This document shows positions 10,201 through 18,301 of a stretch of DNA of 64,000 nt, in pieces. How positions within the stretch are numbered: position 1 is the first letter of the stretch; each line of letters opens with the position of its first letter. The notes below the pieces were generated by a model, which did no database searches, was not told the DNA's origin, and was given only the letters and a program-made list of their open reading frames with translations. Location of the stretch: NCBI RefSeq assembly GCF_013149275.1, contig NZ_JABGNA010000001.1:1116001-1180000 (forward strand). Direction: 5' to 3'. This DNA is from Mucilaginibacter sp. SG564. GTDB taxonomy: Bacteria > Bacteroidota > Bacteroidia > Sphingobacteriales > Sphingobacteriaceae. Made by a program: the position numbers and the translations under genes.

Positions 10201-10716
10201 GGTATTGTTAACCAGTACGACCTCCAGATTGTTGGTAACGAAGATCCGAAATACTACGGTGGCTTTGCAACCGATGTTTCTTACAAGGGGATAACTTTAA
10301 ACGCGGTGTTTGTTTACTCGCATGGCGCCAAAAAGATCAGCGGTTATTATGAAGGTCTGATCAACAGCGTGGGTTCAAGCATGGCTTCAACCGATCTGTT
10401 AAACCGCTGGACACCAACCAACACCAATACCAATATTCCCCGCGTAATTGACAATACCAGTTACAACCGGTACAACCCGTCCGATCTGGACTATGCCATT
10501 CAGGATGCCTCGTATCTGCGTTTATCGGCATTGACTTTAGGCTATAACCTGCCTCAAAAACTACTAAACAGCTGGCATGCCAACCGCGTACGGATTTATG
10601 CTACAGGTTCAAACCTGTTCTGTATTACAAAATACAAAGGCCTTGATCCGGAAACCGGCGATTACGGTTATCCACCGGTACGGACATTTGTTCTTGGGGT
10701 AAATTTTGGATTTTAA
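7294..10716 (+). CDS. SusC/RagA-family TonB-dependent transporter with STN signalling domain
   Basis: A 1140-residue outer-membrane transporter. It has a signal peptide (about 1-35, ending SAIAKDSKAQ), an STN domain (about 45-110, LKTVIKRLEEKYHINFVFSP), a carboxypeptidase-like beta-sandwich (about 133-205, VTGNVKDDKGLAVPGVTV), a TonB box near EIVVVGT, a plug (about 225-345, IRGTNTINSGSTPIYVVDGL) and a C-terminal barrel ending in Phe. The extra STN domain matches the sigma/FecR pair just upstream and indicates trans-envelope signalling. susD follows after six bases. The substrate is unknown; the neighbouring amino-sugar genes are a hint, not proof. An ATG at 7324 is an alternative start that would shorten the signal peptide. 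Confidence 0.93.
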   Translation: MKYKPILVKIMKITFLQLTLSLSLLGSAIAKDSKAQAILNTKITVSENNTALKTVIKRLEEKYHINFVFSPALINDNQKVNASFTEKTLGNVLTDLFTPLNLAYEVSGDVIIIKNNPPTVVNKRADLDMNQAPVTGNVKDDKGLAVPGVTVTIKGTRTGTVTDINGNFSLNVSPGTALVFTAIGFETKEVLATTEPLKITLVTSNNSLAEIVVVGTTFKKGDLTGSVSNVDSKTLQERTVTNVSSALQGRVAGVFIGGGSKPSDDPVIKIRGTNTINSGSTPIYVVDGLIMENNLGGFNSINMNDVETVSILKDASATALYGSRGANGVVVITTKKGKKSPGDGTISYDAWAGFSNYANRPETMSAQQLFDLRVDAYANGYIKDNPNANRQDYINNTLLKTNLAFSQQEFDTYNSGKTYDWLKAISQTGYQQNHALSFAGGTERGSFYLSLGYAGTKGIIQTLTQNKYSGRFNADYLVKKWLKIGTNTGFTRTDDHLPDDDAYNQAINANPLLNYDPYRAAATRYTPNYLTVYYRALGQNSNNSFNPFNALDITRRQNRNRLSTSNFINVNPIPGLDIRSTFSVDYGQQSYSTFTPNNIQEAIRNYNGDARAKAERWNDLYWQWDNTATYTKTFNSRHRITALLGTSASKRTSDYTLAQGDRFASNDLLYYDLNGAAAQDKTTIGSTFYAYSIFSVIARFTYSFDDKYFVTATARDDGSSRFAPGHQYGIFPSASVKWDVVKEDFMKQQKIFNQLALRVGYGVVGNQDITNYAFQTLYGSKVNNNNALLANDGLKGNPDLTWERQKQANLGLDMAFLNSRLSVTADAFYINNDNLLLDRQLATTTGYTHQLQNVGRVNNKGVDLSLSGQVVKSKDWNWSLSGNISFAKNTVKQLYGNAQQIYNISGSTIQREGNLFVNQPLHGIYTLRSGGIAQESNRAEWQGLNYNGKTVGLGDLFALDVSGPNGVKDGIVNQYDLQIVGNEDPKYYGGFATDVSYKGITLNAVFVYSHGAKKISGYYEGLINSVGSSMASTDLLNRWTPTNTNTNIPRVIDNTSYNRYNPSDLDYAIQDASYLRLSALTLGYNLPQKLLNSWHANRVRIYATGSNLFCITKYKGLDPETGDYGYPPVRTFVLGVNFGF

Positions 10717-10722
10717 ACTTCA

Positions 10723-12297
10723 ATGCAAAAGATCATGAAAAAAACCATTATAAATATATGCATTGCAGGAACAGTAATATGTTCGGCTTCCTGCAAAAAA
10801 TTCCTGAAAGAGGATAGTTTAACCAAACTGGACGAAAGTAAGGTATACTCAGATATAGGCCTGGTACAAACCAGCTTGAAAGGCGTATATGCCAGCTGGT
10901 TAAATAACCGTGTAGATGAGCAGGGAACCGTTTTGATGATGGGTACCGACGAAACCCAACAAGGTGCCTATCAAATGAAAAGCGATGCCTCCAAAGGTGG
11001 ATTGGACAGGTACGACGGCAACCTGAACTCGCTGCAAGGCCAGGTAACAACTCAGTGGAACCTTCGCTGGCCCCTGGTGAATGAGGCAGCCAAAATCATT
11101 AACGGGGTTGATAAACCTACACTGCAGGCAGGCTCTGTAGAAGCAGGCATTGTAGGTGAAGCCAGTTTCATCCGTGGCTTTATTGACTATGAGCTGGCCA
11201 TGTACTGGGGCGAAATACCCATCAGGGACCTGAGCCGCGAATCGCAACTGGGTTTTAAACGCCAGCCGCTTAAAGATGTATGGACATTTATTATCGCCGA
11301 TTTAACTAAGGCCGCGGCTTTTTGTCCGGACAAAAATGCCGCAGGCAGGGCAACAAGCGGGGCAGCCCTGGCTATGCTGGGTAAAGCTTACATGTCGGCT
11401 CCGGTGTCAACCGGCTTGCGCGATTTTGACAAAGCCCGTGACTGCTTTGAAAAAATGATGGGCAGATACAGCCTGGTACCTTATGCCGATCTGTGGGACT
11501 ATAACAAACCCAACACGGCCGAATCGATATTCGAATTTCAATATAGCCCGGTATCTCCCAACAATAATAAAGTACAATTCCAGATAGGCTCGCGCGCGGT
11601 ACAGAACACCTTTGGCGATGGCTGTTATTACTCGGGCTACGACAAGATAGTTCCAACAATACATGCCTATGAAACCGTTGCCAATGGTGGTATATGGGAA
11701 GATGGCGATGTGCGCCGTAACGAAAGCATCCGTTATGATTTTACTTATTATGGCGTTACGCCAACGCTCGACATTATTTCATGGGAAGGTTTGGGCAATG
11801 ATTTTGATGAGCTAAAACCGCACATAAAAAAATATGAGGATTTCCGTACCGATACCCATAGCGGTCTGGGGTACAACAACATGTACAACTCAGGTAAAGA
11901 TATGCCCATACTGCGTTTAGCCGATATTAAATTATGCTATGCCGAATGTTTAAATGAGCTGAACAGAACAGGCGAAGCTGTTACCGTGGTTAACCAGGTA
12001 CGGGCACGCGCCTGGGGCGGTACACTGCCGGGCGATAAAGCATGGGGCGCAATGTCGCAGGCCGATTTCCGTACCAATATCATGGACGAGCGTACCCGTG
12101 AACTTTTCGCGGAATGCTGGCGTCGTATTGATTTACTCCGTACAGGTACTTTTGTTGACCGTGTTAAAAAATATAATAAATGGACGGCCCAATCCGGAAC
12201 CATCCAGGCATTTAACGCGCTTTATCCAATACCAGACACTGAGTTAAAGCTGAATACCGAAATAACACCACAAGATCAAAATCCGGGTTATCATTAA
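10723..12297 (+). CDS. SusD/RagB-family nutrient-binding lipoprotein
   Basis: A 524-residue surface lipoprotein with a signal peptide ending at the lipid-attachment Cys24 (SASCKK). The SusD fold shows in the N-terminal KKFLKEDSLTKLDES region, the TPR-like helices (GEASFIRGFIDYELAMYWGE) and the C-terminal RTRELFAECWRRIDLLRTG and NPGYH ending. It caps the SusC transporter and binds the glycan at the cell surface. It starts six bases after susC, so the two are cotranscribed. A second ATG at 10735 gives the same lipoprotein with four fewer residues. A strong hairpin at 12321-12356 ends the unit. Confidence 0.93.
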   Translation: MQKIMKKTIINICIAGTVICSASCKKFLKEDSLTKLDESKVYSDIGLVQTSLKGVYASWLNNRVDEQGTVLMMGTDETQQGAYQMKSDASKGGLDRYDGNLNSLQGQVTTQWNLRWPLVNEAAKIINGVDKPTLQAGSVEAGIVGEASFIRGFIDYELAMYWGEIPIRDLSRESQLGFKRQPLKDVWTFIIADLTKAAAFCPDKNAAGRATSGAALAMLGKAYMSAPVSTGLRDFDKARDCFEKMMGRYSLVPYADLWDYNKPNTAESIFEFQYSPVSPNNNKVQFQIGSRAVQNTFGDGCYYSGYDKIVPTIHAYETVANGGIWEDGDVRRNESIRYDFTYYGVTPTLDIISWEGLGNDFDELKPHIKKYEDFRTDTHSGLGYNNMYNSGKDMPILRLADIKLCYAECLNELNRTGEAVTVVNQVRARAWGGTLPGDKAWGAMSQADFRTNIMDERTRELFAECWRRIDLLRTGTFVDRVKKYNKWTAQSGTIQAFNALYPIPDTELKLNTEITPQDQNPGYH

Positions 12298-12320
12298 TCC
12301 AAAATCACAGATCAAAATAA

Positions 12321-12356
12321 AAGAGGCTGTTTCCATTTTTGGGAACAGCCTCTTTT
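12321..12356. terminator. Bidirectional intrinsic terminator between susD and the kinase gene
   Basis: AAGAGGCTGTTTCC pairs with GGGAACAGCCTCTT across a short T-rich loop, with A/T tracts on both sides. It lies between two convergent genes and can serve both. Confidence 0.8.
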
Positions 12357-12380
12357 GCTATGCGATAATTAGTCGCGGCA

Positions 12381-13463
12381 TCAGTTCACGATATTATTGT
12401 GCTTAAAGCTAAAGTACTCAATAAATTTCTTGAACCGTTTTTCCGATTTGATGAATTGCTCTAACAGGGCCAACTGATTTTGCGCCCTTACCAGGTTTTG
12501 CAATGGATAGGTGGTGTGATAATAGATATCGTCATTTAAAAAATCGGTCAGGAACCGGAGCACCTGCATATAGATCATGTATTTGCCCGAGTAAGTAAAA
12601 TATTCCTTCTCCACAGGAGTCAGGGCTGAACCCATAGCCGAAATATATCCTTTATAAATAGCATAAAAACATTCTTCGTTGATCTGGATCTTTGAAAAAT
12701 CACGTTCCTCTTCGTTGGCTGGCGAAAGGTAGGTACGCAGCATATCACCAACATCGCTCAAAAAGTACCCCGGCATCACCGTATCCAGGTCGATCACACA
12801 CAAACCGTTATGATCCTGATCAAACAACACATTACTGATCTTGGTATCATGATGTATCACCCGCAAGGGCAGCAACTGGCGGTCGATCAGTTGCATATAG
12901 GTAAATAATATACCTTGGTACTTATAAATATCATTAATAGCAGCAGCGGCTACAGCCAATTTATCGGCCCCTGCAGTGGAGCAAGCCTCTTTAAATTGGT
13001 CGAACCGTAATTTAAGATCATGAAACCGGGGCAAAGTATAATGCAGTTTATCCAAGTCAAAACCACGCAGCAAATAGGTAAATTTCCCAAACTGGTGGGC
13101 GGCCTCAAAGGCTTCCTGCTGATTTTTAATTTCGGTTATGGTTACCGAGTTATCAATAAAAGGAAAAAGCCGGTAATACTCCTTTTTGTTATTTATTTCA
13201 ACCAAACGATCGCCTGTCAGGGTGGGTATTGGCGCCACAAAAAGGTAATCGGGTGCAGTTTGTTTAAGATGATCTGCCAACAGAGCCATATTTTCTGCAA
13301 TGGCTTCCGGATTTTTAAAAACGTACGGATTAATACGCTGAAGGATATAATTTTTTGGCCCGCTAACCTTCCAGGTATGGTTAATCAACCCCGCACCAAA
13401 GCTTTTTATAATATAGTTATTGGCATCGAGTCCGTATAGTTCCAGGATCTGGTTAAGCATCAT
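12381..13463 (-). CDS. Phosphotransferase (APH fold), N-acetylhexosamine 1-kinase-like
   Basis: A 360-residue soluble kinase of the aminoglycoside phosphotransferase fold. A glycine-rich nucleotide loop is at about 21-33 (SFGAGLINHTWKV), the catalytic loop HHDTKISN has Asp206 and Asn211, and the metal-binding DLD is at 225-227. Overall layout resembles NahK, which phosphorylates GlcNAc or GalNAc at C1 in the lacto-N-biose/GNB pathway. It is divergent from galM (13816), with LacI-type palindromes in the shared gap. It has no export signal, so it would act on sugar already in the cell. The specific substrate is inferred from family resemblance and context (a GH109-like enzyme nearby). Confidence 0.75.
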   Translation of the reverse strand: MMLNQILELYGLDANNYIIKSFGAGLINHTWKVSGPKNYILQRINPYVFKNPEAIAENMALLADHLKQTAPDYLFVAPIPTLTGDRLVEINNKKEYYRLFPFIDNSVTITEIKNQQEAFEAAHQFGKFTYLLRGFDLDKLHYTLPRFHDLKLRFDQFKEACSTAGADKLAVAAAAINDIYKYQGILFTYMQLIDRQLLPLRVIHHDTKISNVLFDQDHNGLCVIDLDTVMPGYFLSDVGDMLRTYLSPANEEERDFSKIQINEECFYAIYKGYISAMGSALTPVEKEYFTYSGKYMIYMQVLRFLTDFLNDDIYYHTTYPLQNLVRAQNQLALLEQFIKSEKRFKKFIEYFSFKHNNIVN

Positions 13464-13513
13464 TTAAGGCAAATTTTAGTCAAACGTAATTAATTACTGA
13501 TGAAAAAACATGC

Positions 13514-13525
13514 GCAAACGTTTGT
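13514..13525. promoter_or_regulatory. LacI-type operator GCAAACGTTTGT upstream of the kinase gene
   Basis: GCAAACGTTTGT is palindromic except for the outermost pair. It lies about 50 bases before the kinase ATG and is nearly identical to the copies at 13724 and 14889. Confidence 0.6.
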
Positions 13526-13723
13526 GCTTCTTTATTTTACACAAGCTAATCACCTTAACAAAAGGTCATTACAAAAAGCAACAATATTCATAACGACAAT
13601 ATGATAAAATATTACCGGTTAACGTTATTCAGAAGAATTAACAGTACAGGATGAAGTATTATTTTCATCGCTCACATCAAAAAAGACAGAACCGATGCGA
13701 ACATTTGGTATGATGTGCCTATT

Positions 13724-13735
13724 GCAAACGTTTGC
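13724..13735. promoter_or_regulatory. Perfect LacI-type operator GCAAACGTTTGC upstream of galM
   Basis: GCAAACGTTTGC is a perfect 12-base palindrome with the central CG typical of LacI/GalR-family sites. It lies about 80 bases before the galM ATG. Confidence 0.65.
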
Positions 13736-13815
13736 GTAGTATTTTGTGCAATTTTCTGTGCTGCCCTACCTATGAAAACACTAATTTCCATTATTCTATT
13801 TAAACATATGATCAC

Positions 13816-14883
13816 ATGAAATACACCATCAGCCAAAAAAATTGGGGCGAGTATAACGGTCACCAGATATTCCTTTACGAACTAAGCAATGATAACGGCA
13901 TAAAAGCGTCCATAACCAATTTTGGTGCTGCTATACAGTCTTTATCCGTTCCGGATAATCAGGGCAATATGGCCGATGTTGTACTGGGATATGATGATCT
14001 GCAGGGCTATATCGACGATCAGTTTTATATTGGCACTGTGGTAGGCCGCTTTGCTAACCGGATAGCCGGTGGTAAAGTAGAAATAAACGGTACATCATAT
14101 CAACTTACAGTTAAAGACGGCGGTTTCCATCATCATGGCGGCAAGGTGGGCTTTAATAAAAAAGTATGGCAATCAAAATCTTTCACTAATGAAGATGGAG
14201 TTGGTGTGATACTGGAATATCTGAGCATCGATGGCGAGGAAGGCTTCCCGGGCAATCTCACTACTTTAGTTACCTATACGCTAAATAACCAAAACCAGCT
14301 TATAGTTGATTTTGCAGCCAAAACCGATCAATCAACCCTGATCAATTTAACACAACACGCTTATTTTAATTTAGCCGGACACGATGCCGGGTCTATCCTG
14401 GATCATCAACTCATGTTGCCTTTAACAGATTACCTGCCCGTAAATGCCATGCAGGTACCCGAGGGCACACTTACCCCGGTAAGCGGCACACCCTTTGATT
14501 TTACAGAACCAACTGCTATTGGCAAGCGCATTAATGAGGATAACGCCCAGCTGGTATTAAGCCGTGGATATGATCATTCCTGGGTGGTAAAAAAGCAGGA
14601 CTCCGATGAGTTAAAATTAGCGGCAACCGTTTTTGAATCTGGCAGCAAAAGAACATTAAACGTTTTTACTACCGAACCTGCCATACACATTTATACAGGT
14701 AATTTTTTAGACGAAACCATTATCGGTAAACAAAATAGCAGCTATCCGTTCAGAAGCGGATTATGCCTGGAAACCCAGCATTATCCGGATGCACCAAACA
14801 AACACCATTTCCCCAGTACGCAGTTAAATCCGGGCGAAGAGTTTAAGAGTCGTACTATTTTTGAATTTGGGATAAATAGCTAA
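13816..14883 (+). CDS. galM: Aldose 1-epimerase (galactose mutarotase)
   Basis: A 355-residue cytoplasmic enzyme that interconverts the alpha and beta anomers of aldoses. The family layout is complete: NFGAAIQSL (about 35), GRFANRI (78-83), HHHGG (106-109), catalytic-acid region TQHAYFN with His181, and the catalytic-base motif CLETQHYPDAPN with Glu319. It stands between two LacI-type palindromes. Together with the N-acetylhexosamine kinase-like gene it fits an anomer-specific kinase route, because C1 kinases need the right anomer. It has no signal peptide. Confidence 0.93.
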   Translation: MKYTISQKNWGEYNGHQIFLYELSNDNGIKASITNFGAAIQSLSVPDNQGNMADVVLGYDDLQGYIDDQFYIGTVVGRFANRIAGGKVEINGTSYQLTVKDGGFHHHGGKVGFNKKVWQSKSFTNEDGVGVILEYLSIDGEEGFPGNLTTLVTYTLNNQNQLIVDFAAKTDQSTLINLTQHAYFNLAGHDAGSILDHQLMLPLTDYLPVNAMQVPEGTLTPVSGTPFDFTEPTAIGKRINEDNAQLVLSRGYDHSWVVKKQDSDELKLAATVFESGSKRTLNVFTTEPAIHIYTGNFLDETIIGKQNSSYPFRSGLCLETQHYPDAPNKHHFPSTQLNPGEEFKSRTIFEFGINS

Positions 14884-14888
14884 GCTTA

Positions 14889-14900
14889 TCAAACGTTTGC
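14889..14900. promoter_or_regulatory. LacI-type operator TCAAACGTTTGC between galM and the GH109-like gene
   Basis: TCAAACGTTTGC keeps the central AAACGTTT of the other two sites. It lies six bases after the galM stop and about 120 bases before the next ATG, so it probably controls the GH109-like gene. Confidence 0.55.
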
Positions 14901-15022
14901 GGCGTATTTGAGGTGTGTGATCTGTTGTTTTTAGAAATATGATCAATAACTTCAATCCCGATAGATGGTGGTAACCAAACCATTAGTTCACATTAATAAA
15001 TCATTATCAAACAATAACATAA

Positions 15023-16372
15023 ATGGACAGAAGAACATTTGTAAAAAGCAGCGCGATAGCTGCCGCCGGGTTTACCATACTGCCAACAGGTAGTTTATTT
15101 GCCAAGGATAACGGCAAAGTACGGCTTGGTTATATTGGTGTAGGTGCCCGCGGCATGAGCCATATTTCTGAAGGCGCCCTGCGCGACGATGTAGAGATTG
15201 TTGCCATATGCGATATCCAGGAACATTCACTAAGTATCTGCCGGGACTTTTTGGCCAAAAAAGGCCGGCCCGCAGCTAAAGAGTACACCGGCGGTTTGGA
15301 TGCTTACAAAAAACTACTGGAAAGGAATGATATTGACGCGGTAATTATAGCTACACCATGGCAGTTTCACTACCAGCAATCTATTGATGCCATGAAAGCA
15401 GGCAAATATGTAGGTTGCGAAGTAATTGCCGGTTTAACTGTTGATGAGCACTGGGCCATTGTTAAAACATCCGAAAAAACAGGTATCCCTTACATGACAT
15501 TGGAGAACGTATGCTACCGCCGGGATGTAATGGCCGCTTTAAACATGGTTAGGCAGGGTTTATTTGGCGAACTGGTGCACCTGGAAGGCGGTTATCAACA
15601 CAACCTGCGCGATGTGTTGTTTAATGATGGTAAAGGCCGCTATGGTGGTAAAGGTGTGGAATACGGCACAAAAGCACTAAGCGAAGCCCAATGGCGCACC
15701 CAGTTTAACATCGACCGTGACGGCGACCTGTACCCTACCCACGGCGCCGGCCCTGTAATGCATTATATTGATATTAACAGCGGTAACCGTTTTACCAGCC
15801 TGGTTTCATTCAGTTCAAAGGCGCGTGGTTTGGCTGCTTATGTAGAGGAGCTTTCGCCGGGCCATCCAAATGCCAAGATCAACTACAAAAATGGCGACGT
15901 AACCACCACCATGATCAACTGTGCCAATGGCGAAACCGTTCTGTTATCGCACGATACACATTTACCTCGTCCTTATTCGCTTGGTTTCCGGGTGCAGGGT
16001 ACTAAAGGTATCTGGATGGATGTAAACAGATCCATCTATATCGATCATAAATCAAAAGAGGATGATAGCTGGGATCCGGCGAAAGAGTGGTTTGAAAAAT
16101 ATGATCACCCGTTATGGAAAAAACACGATGCCGAAGCCGCAGGCGCCGGGCATGGCGGTATGGACTGGTTTGTATTTAATGCCTTTATCGAATCGATAAA
16201 ACACAAACGCCAAACGCCTATTGATGTGTACGATTCGGTTACTATGAGCGTAATAGCTCCCCTATCAACCCAATCGGTAAAAGAGGGCAAGACTTTGGAG
16301 TTCCCCGATTTTACAAAAGGTAAATGGAAAGACCGTAAAAACACATTCGCTTTAGACGATAGCGGCTTTTAA
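15023..16372 (+). CDS. Exported Gfo/Idh/MocA-fold protein, GH109 (alpha-N-acetylgalactosaminidase)-like
   Basis: A 449-residue protein with a twin-arginine-like signal (MDRRTFVKSSAIAAAGF). The Rossmann NAD-binding motif YIGVGARG is near residue 37, followed by a C-terminal Gfo/Idh/MocA domain. The Tat-type export of a folded NAD-bound enzyme and the motif YPTHGAGPVMHYIDIN followed by SLVSFSSKARGL match GH109 enzymes, which remove alpha-linked GalNAc using a tightly bound NAD. Length fits. Other exported Gfo/Idh/MocA proteins of Bacteroidota look similar, so the substrate is not certain. The neighbouring kinase and epimerase genes support an amino-sugar role. A LacI-type palindrome lies upstream. 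Confidence 0.7.
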   Translation: MDRRTFVKSSAIAAAGFTILPTGSLFAKDNGKVRLGYIGVGARGMSHISEGALRDDVEIVAICDIQEHSLSICRDFLAKKGRPAAKEYTGGLDAYKKLLERNDIDAVIIATPWQFHYQQSIDAMKAGKYVGCEVIAGLTVDEHWAIVKTSEKTGIPYMTLENVCYRRDVMAALNMVRQGLFGELVHLEGGYQHNLRDVLFNDGKGRYGGKGVEYGTKALSEAQWRTQFNIDRDGDLYPTHGAGPVMHYIDINSGNRFTSLVSFSSKARGLAAYVEELSPGHPNAKINYKNGDVTTTMINCANGETVLLSHDTHLPRPYSLGFRVQGTKGIWMDVNRSIYIDHKSKEDDSWDPAKEWFEKYDHPLWKKHDAEAAGAGHGGMDWFVFNAFIESIKHKRQTPIDVYDSVTMSVIAPLSTQSVKEGKTLEFPDFTKGKWKDRKNTFALDDSGF

Positions 16373-16406
16373 GCTTGTTTTCATAAAAAATTCAGTAATT
16401 TGAGCT

Positions 16407-16976
16407 GTGTTTGATCAGCTTAAAAAATTATTACCACAACTTCAAGGCTCATGGGAAAAGTATGAGAAGCTTTACCATCGCCTTGAAGTTCCTGCAAAAA
16501 CTATCCTTTTGCACGAGGGGGATGTATCCAAAAAAGCCTATTATATTGAAAAGGGCTGCTTGCGGGTATGGTTCAACAATAAAGGTAAGGATGTAACCTT
16601 CCAGTTCTTTTTTGAACAGGAAGCGGTATCATCTATTGAAAGTTTCCGGAAAGGCACGCCAAGCCTGGTCACGCTGGAAACTATAGAGCCCTGCATACTT
16701 CACTGGATCCACAAAAAGGATTATAACGAGATGATGAGCGAGCTCAATGCCATTCCGGAGGTGCGGGAACGATTGGCCGATGTGATGCTGGACAGGCAAA
16801 TCAATTACATGACCCATTTCATGTCGTTCATCAAATACACGCCCAAGGAACGCTACCTCACCCTGCTCAAAGAAAAACCACATATCATTAAGCGCATACC
16901 ACAACATTACATCGCCTCCTACCTGGGTATTACCTCGGTTTCGCTAAGCCGCATCCGTAACGCAGTCATTAGGTAA
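16407..16976 (+). CDS. Crp/Fnr-family transcriptional regulator
   Basis: A 189-residue regulator with an N-terminal cyclic-nucleotide-binding-like beta-barrel (about 15-115; LHEGDVSKKAYYIEKGCLRVW) and a C-terminal HTH ending ASYLGITSVSLSRIR. The HTH is of the short type common in Bacteroidota Crp-like proteins. It has no FNR-type Cys cluster. The frame starts with GTG at 16407; no ATG lies nearby. It may control the oxidoreductase gene 110 bases downstream, as such pairs often do. It is similar in layout to the protein at 23386. Confidence 0.88.
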   Translation: MFDQLKKLLPQLQGSWEKYEKLYHRLEVPAKTILLHEGDVSKKAYYIEKGCLRVWFNNKGKDVTFQFFFEQEAVSSIESFRKGTPSLVTLETIEPCILHWIHKKDYNEMMSELNAIPEVRERLADVMLDRQINYMTHFMSFIKYTPKERYLTLLKEKPHIIKRIPQHYIASYLGITSVSLSRIRNAVIR

Positions 16977-17086
16977 TTATTGAATTAGTGAATTACTGAA
17001 TCAAAAAGCACCTTTTCATTTATTAACAAATGTTATCGCAGGCCCACAGCTGGCTGCCGAAATTTGTTGAACAAATAACAAATGAA

Positions 17087-18046
17087 ATGAAAGCAGCAGT
17101 ATTATATCGGGCAGGAGAAACTCCTCAATATGCAAATTTTGCAGAGCCCATCCCCTCCGAACACGAACAAATTATTGAAATTAAAGCCGCCAGTATCAAA
17201 AATCTGGATAAAGCACGAGCCAAGGGCACGCATTATGATAAGCACGAGAACTACCCGGTAATAGTTGGGGTTGACGGTGTAGGTGTGTTAGCAAACGGCA
17301 CTCGTGTATACGCTGGATCGGCCACAGGTATGATGAGCGAAAAAGCGCTGATTAACAAAAATTGGTACGTTCCGGTACCCGATAAACTGGATAACATTAC
17401 CGCGGCAGCTATACCTAACCCGGCCATATCAGCATGGTTATCATTAGCATACAAAGGCAAATTAAAGAAAGGTGATACCGTATTGATATTAGGCGCCACC
17501 GGCATTACCGGAAAACTGGCCGTGCAGATAGCCCGCCATTTAGGTGCGGGCAGGATTATCGCCATTGGTCGTAATCAACGGGCTTTAGATAATCTAAGTG
17601 CTGATGCAACCATCTCCCTCAACCAACCTGACGACGACGTTAAACAAGCTATTAAAGCAGAAGCAGCTAAAAGTCCGTTTGATGTAGTTATCGACTACCT
17701 ATGGGGTAAACCCGCCGAGCTGCTGTTAGGCACTTTGGCCGGGCACGATTTGAATGCCACGGTTGATCATATCACCCGTTATGTGCAGGTTGGCGAAATG
17801 GCCGGCCCTGCTATTAATCTTCCTGCCTCTATCCTGCGTAGCACCGCTATTGAGCTTACCGGTGCTGGTGGTGGAAGCGTTTCACAAGAGATCATCGTCA
17901 AGATCCAAACCGAGATACTACCCGAAGTATTCAAGCTGGCCGCGGAAGGAAAACTATCTATCGATACGCTGGCCATACCTTTAAAAGATGTAGCCGAAGC
18001 CTGGCAGCAGGATGCGCAGGGTAAACGGGTAGTGATTACGATGTGA
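17087..18046 (+). CDS. Medium-chain (quinone oxidoreductase/alcohol dehydrogenase-like) NADPH-dependent oxidoreductase
   Basis: A 319-residue cytoplasmic MDR-family protein. It has an N-terminal GroES-like domain (VIVGVDGVGVLANGTRVY) and a Rossmann domain with GATGITGKLAVQIARHLG near residue 136. No catalytic zinc ligands are evident, which suits the quinone oxidoreductase branch. The frame opens at 17030, but MKAAVLYRAG at 17087 is the normal family start, so I use that ATG. It follows the Crp-like gene, with a 110-base gap. The substrate is unknown. Confidence 0.85.
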   Translation: MKAAVLYRAGETPQYANFAEPIPSEHEQIIEIKAASIKNLDKARAKGTHYDKHENYPVIVGVDGVGVLANGTRVYAGSATGMMSEKALINKNWYVPVPDKLDNITAAAIPNPAISAWLSLAYKGKLKKGDTVLILGATGITGKLAVQIARHLGAGRIIAIGRNQRALDNLSADATISLNQPDDDVKQAIKAEAAKSPFDVVIDYLWGKPAELLLGTLAGHDLNATVDHITRYVQVGEMAGPAINLPASILRSTAIELTGAGGGSVSQEIIVKIQTEILPEVFKLAAEGKLSIDTLAIPLKDVAEAWQQDAQGKRVVITM

Positions 18047-18065
18047 TTTTTGTCCAGTCCATTCA

Positions 18066-18150
18066 ATTTGTCATCCTGAGGAACGAAGGATCTGTTCTAC
18101 GACCTTACCGCTGGTCAATAGATTCTTCACTCCGTTCAGAATGACAAATT
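18066..18150. repeat. Extragenic palindrome, TGTCATCCTGAG type (copy 1)
   Basis: An imperfect inverted repeat of about 84 bases. The left arm starts TTTGTCATCCTGAGGAACG and the right arm ends CCGTTCAGAATGACAAA. A closely related copy lies at 18302-18388, and more distant relatives at 590-660, 24425-24565 and 45444-45526. Confidence 0.75.
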
Positions 18151-18182
18151 TTATATTTTCTACTTACACTCTTTTTATCTAC

Positions 18183-18284
18183 TTGCACTCGTTTGTAACG
18201 AGTGCTTATTGTGGAGCAGCAATTGCATCGCTCTTGCGTTTTAAACGCAAACCCAGGTTAAGCACTCGTTACAAACGAGCGCAA
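18183..18284. repeat. Nested hairpin repeat with 26-base arms
   Basis: The arm at 18183-18208 (TTGCACTCGTTTGTAACG, then AGTGCTTA) pairs with 18259-18284 at 25 of 26 positions. Inside lies a second perfect palindrome, TTGCGTTTTAAACGCAA, at about 18234-18250. The element sits between two TGTCATCCTGAG palindromes. It could fold into a stable cruciform or RNA hairpin. It looks like a dispersed REP-type element rather than a gene. No transposase is nearby. Confidence 0.7.
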
Positions 18285-18301
18285 GGTGGGATATTCATTA
18301 A

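Larger units (their letters stand above)
13464..13815. promoter_or_regulatory. Divergent control region of the kinase and galM genes
   Basis: This 352-base gap has no gene. It contains two palindromes of the LacI/GalR operator type (13514-13525 and 13724-13735, listed separately) and a weaker partial copy, GCGAACATTTGG, near 13697. The rest is AT-rich. The arrangement suggests joint control of the kinase (minus) and galM (plus) by a LacI-family regulator encoded elsewhere. Confidence 0.55.

Noticed and set aside
13020..13439. 139-codon plus-strand frame inside the kinase gene
   Set aside because: Antisense to a kinase with all motifs intact; no family resemblance.
18183..18284. CRISPR-like or tRNA-like interpretation of the nested repeat
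   Set aside because: There are only two inverted arms, no regular direct repeats or spacers, and no tRNA arms.
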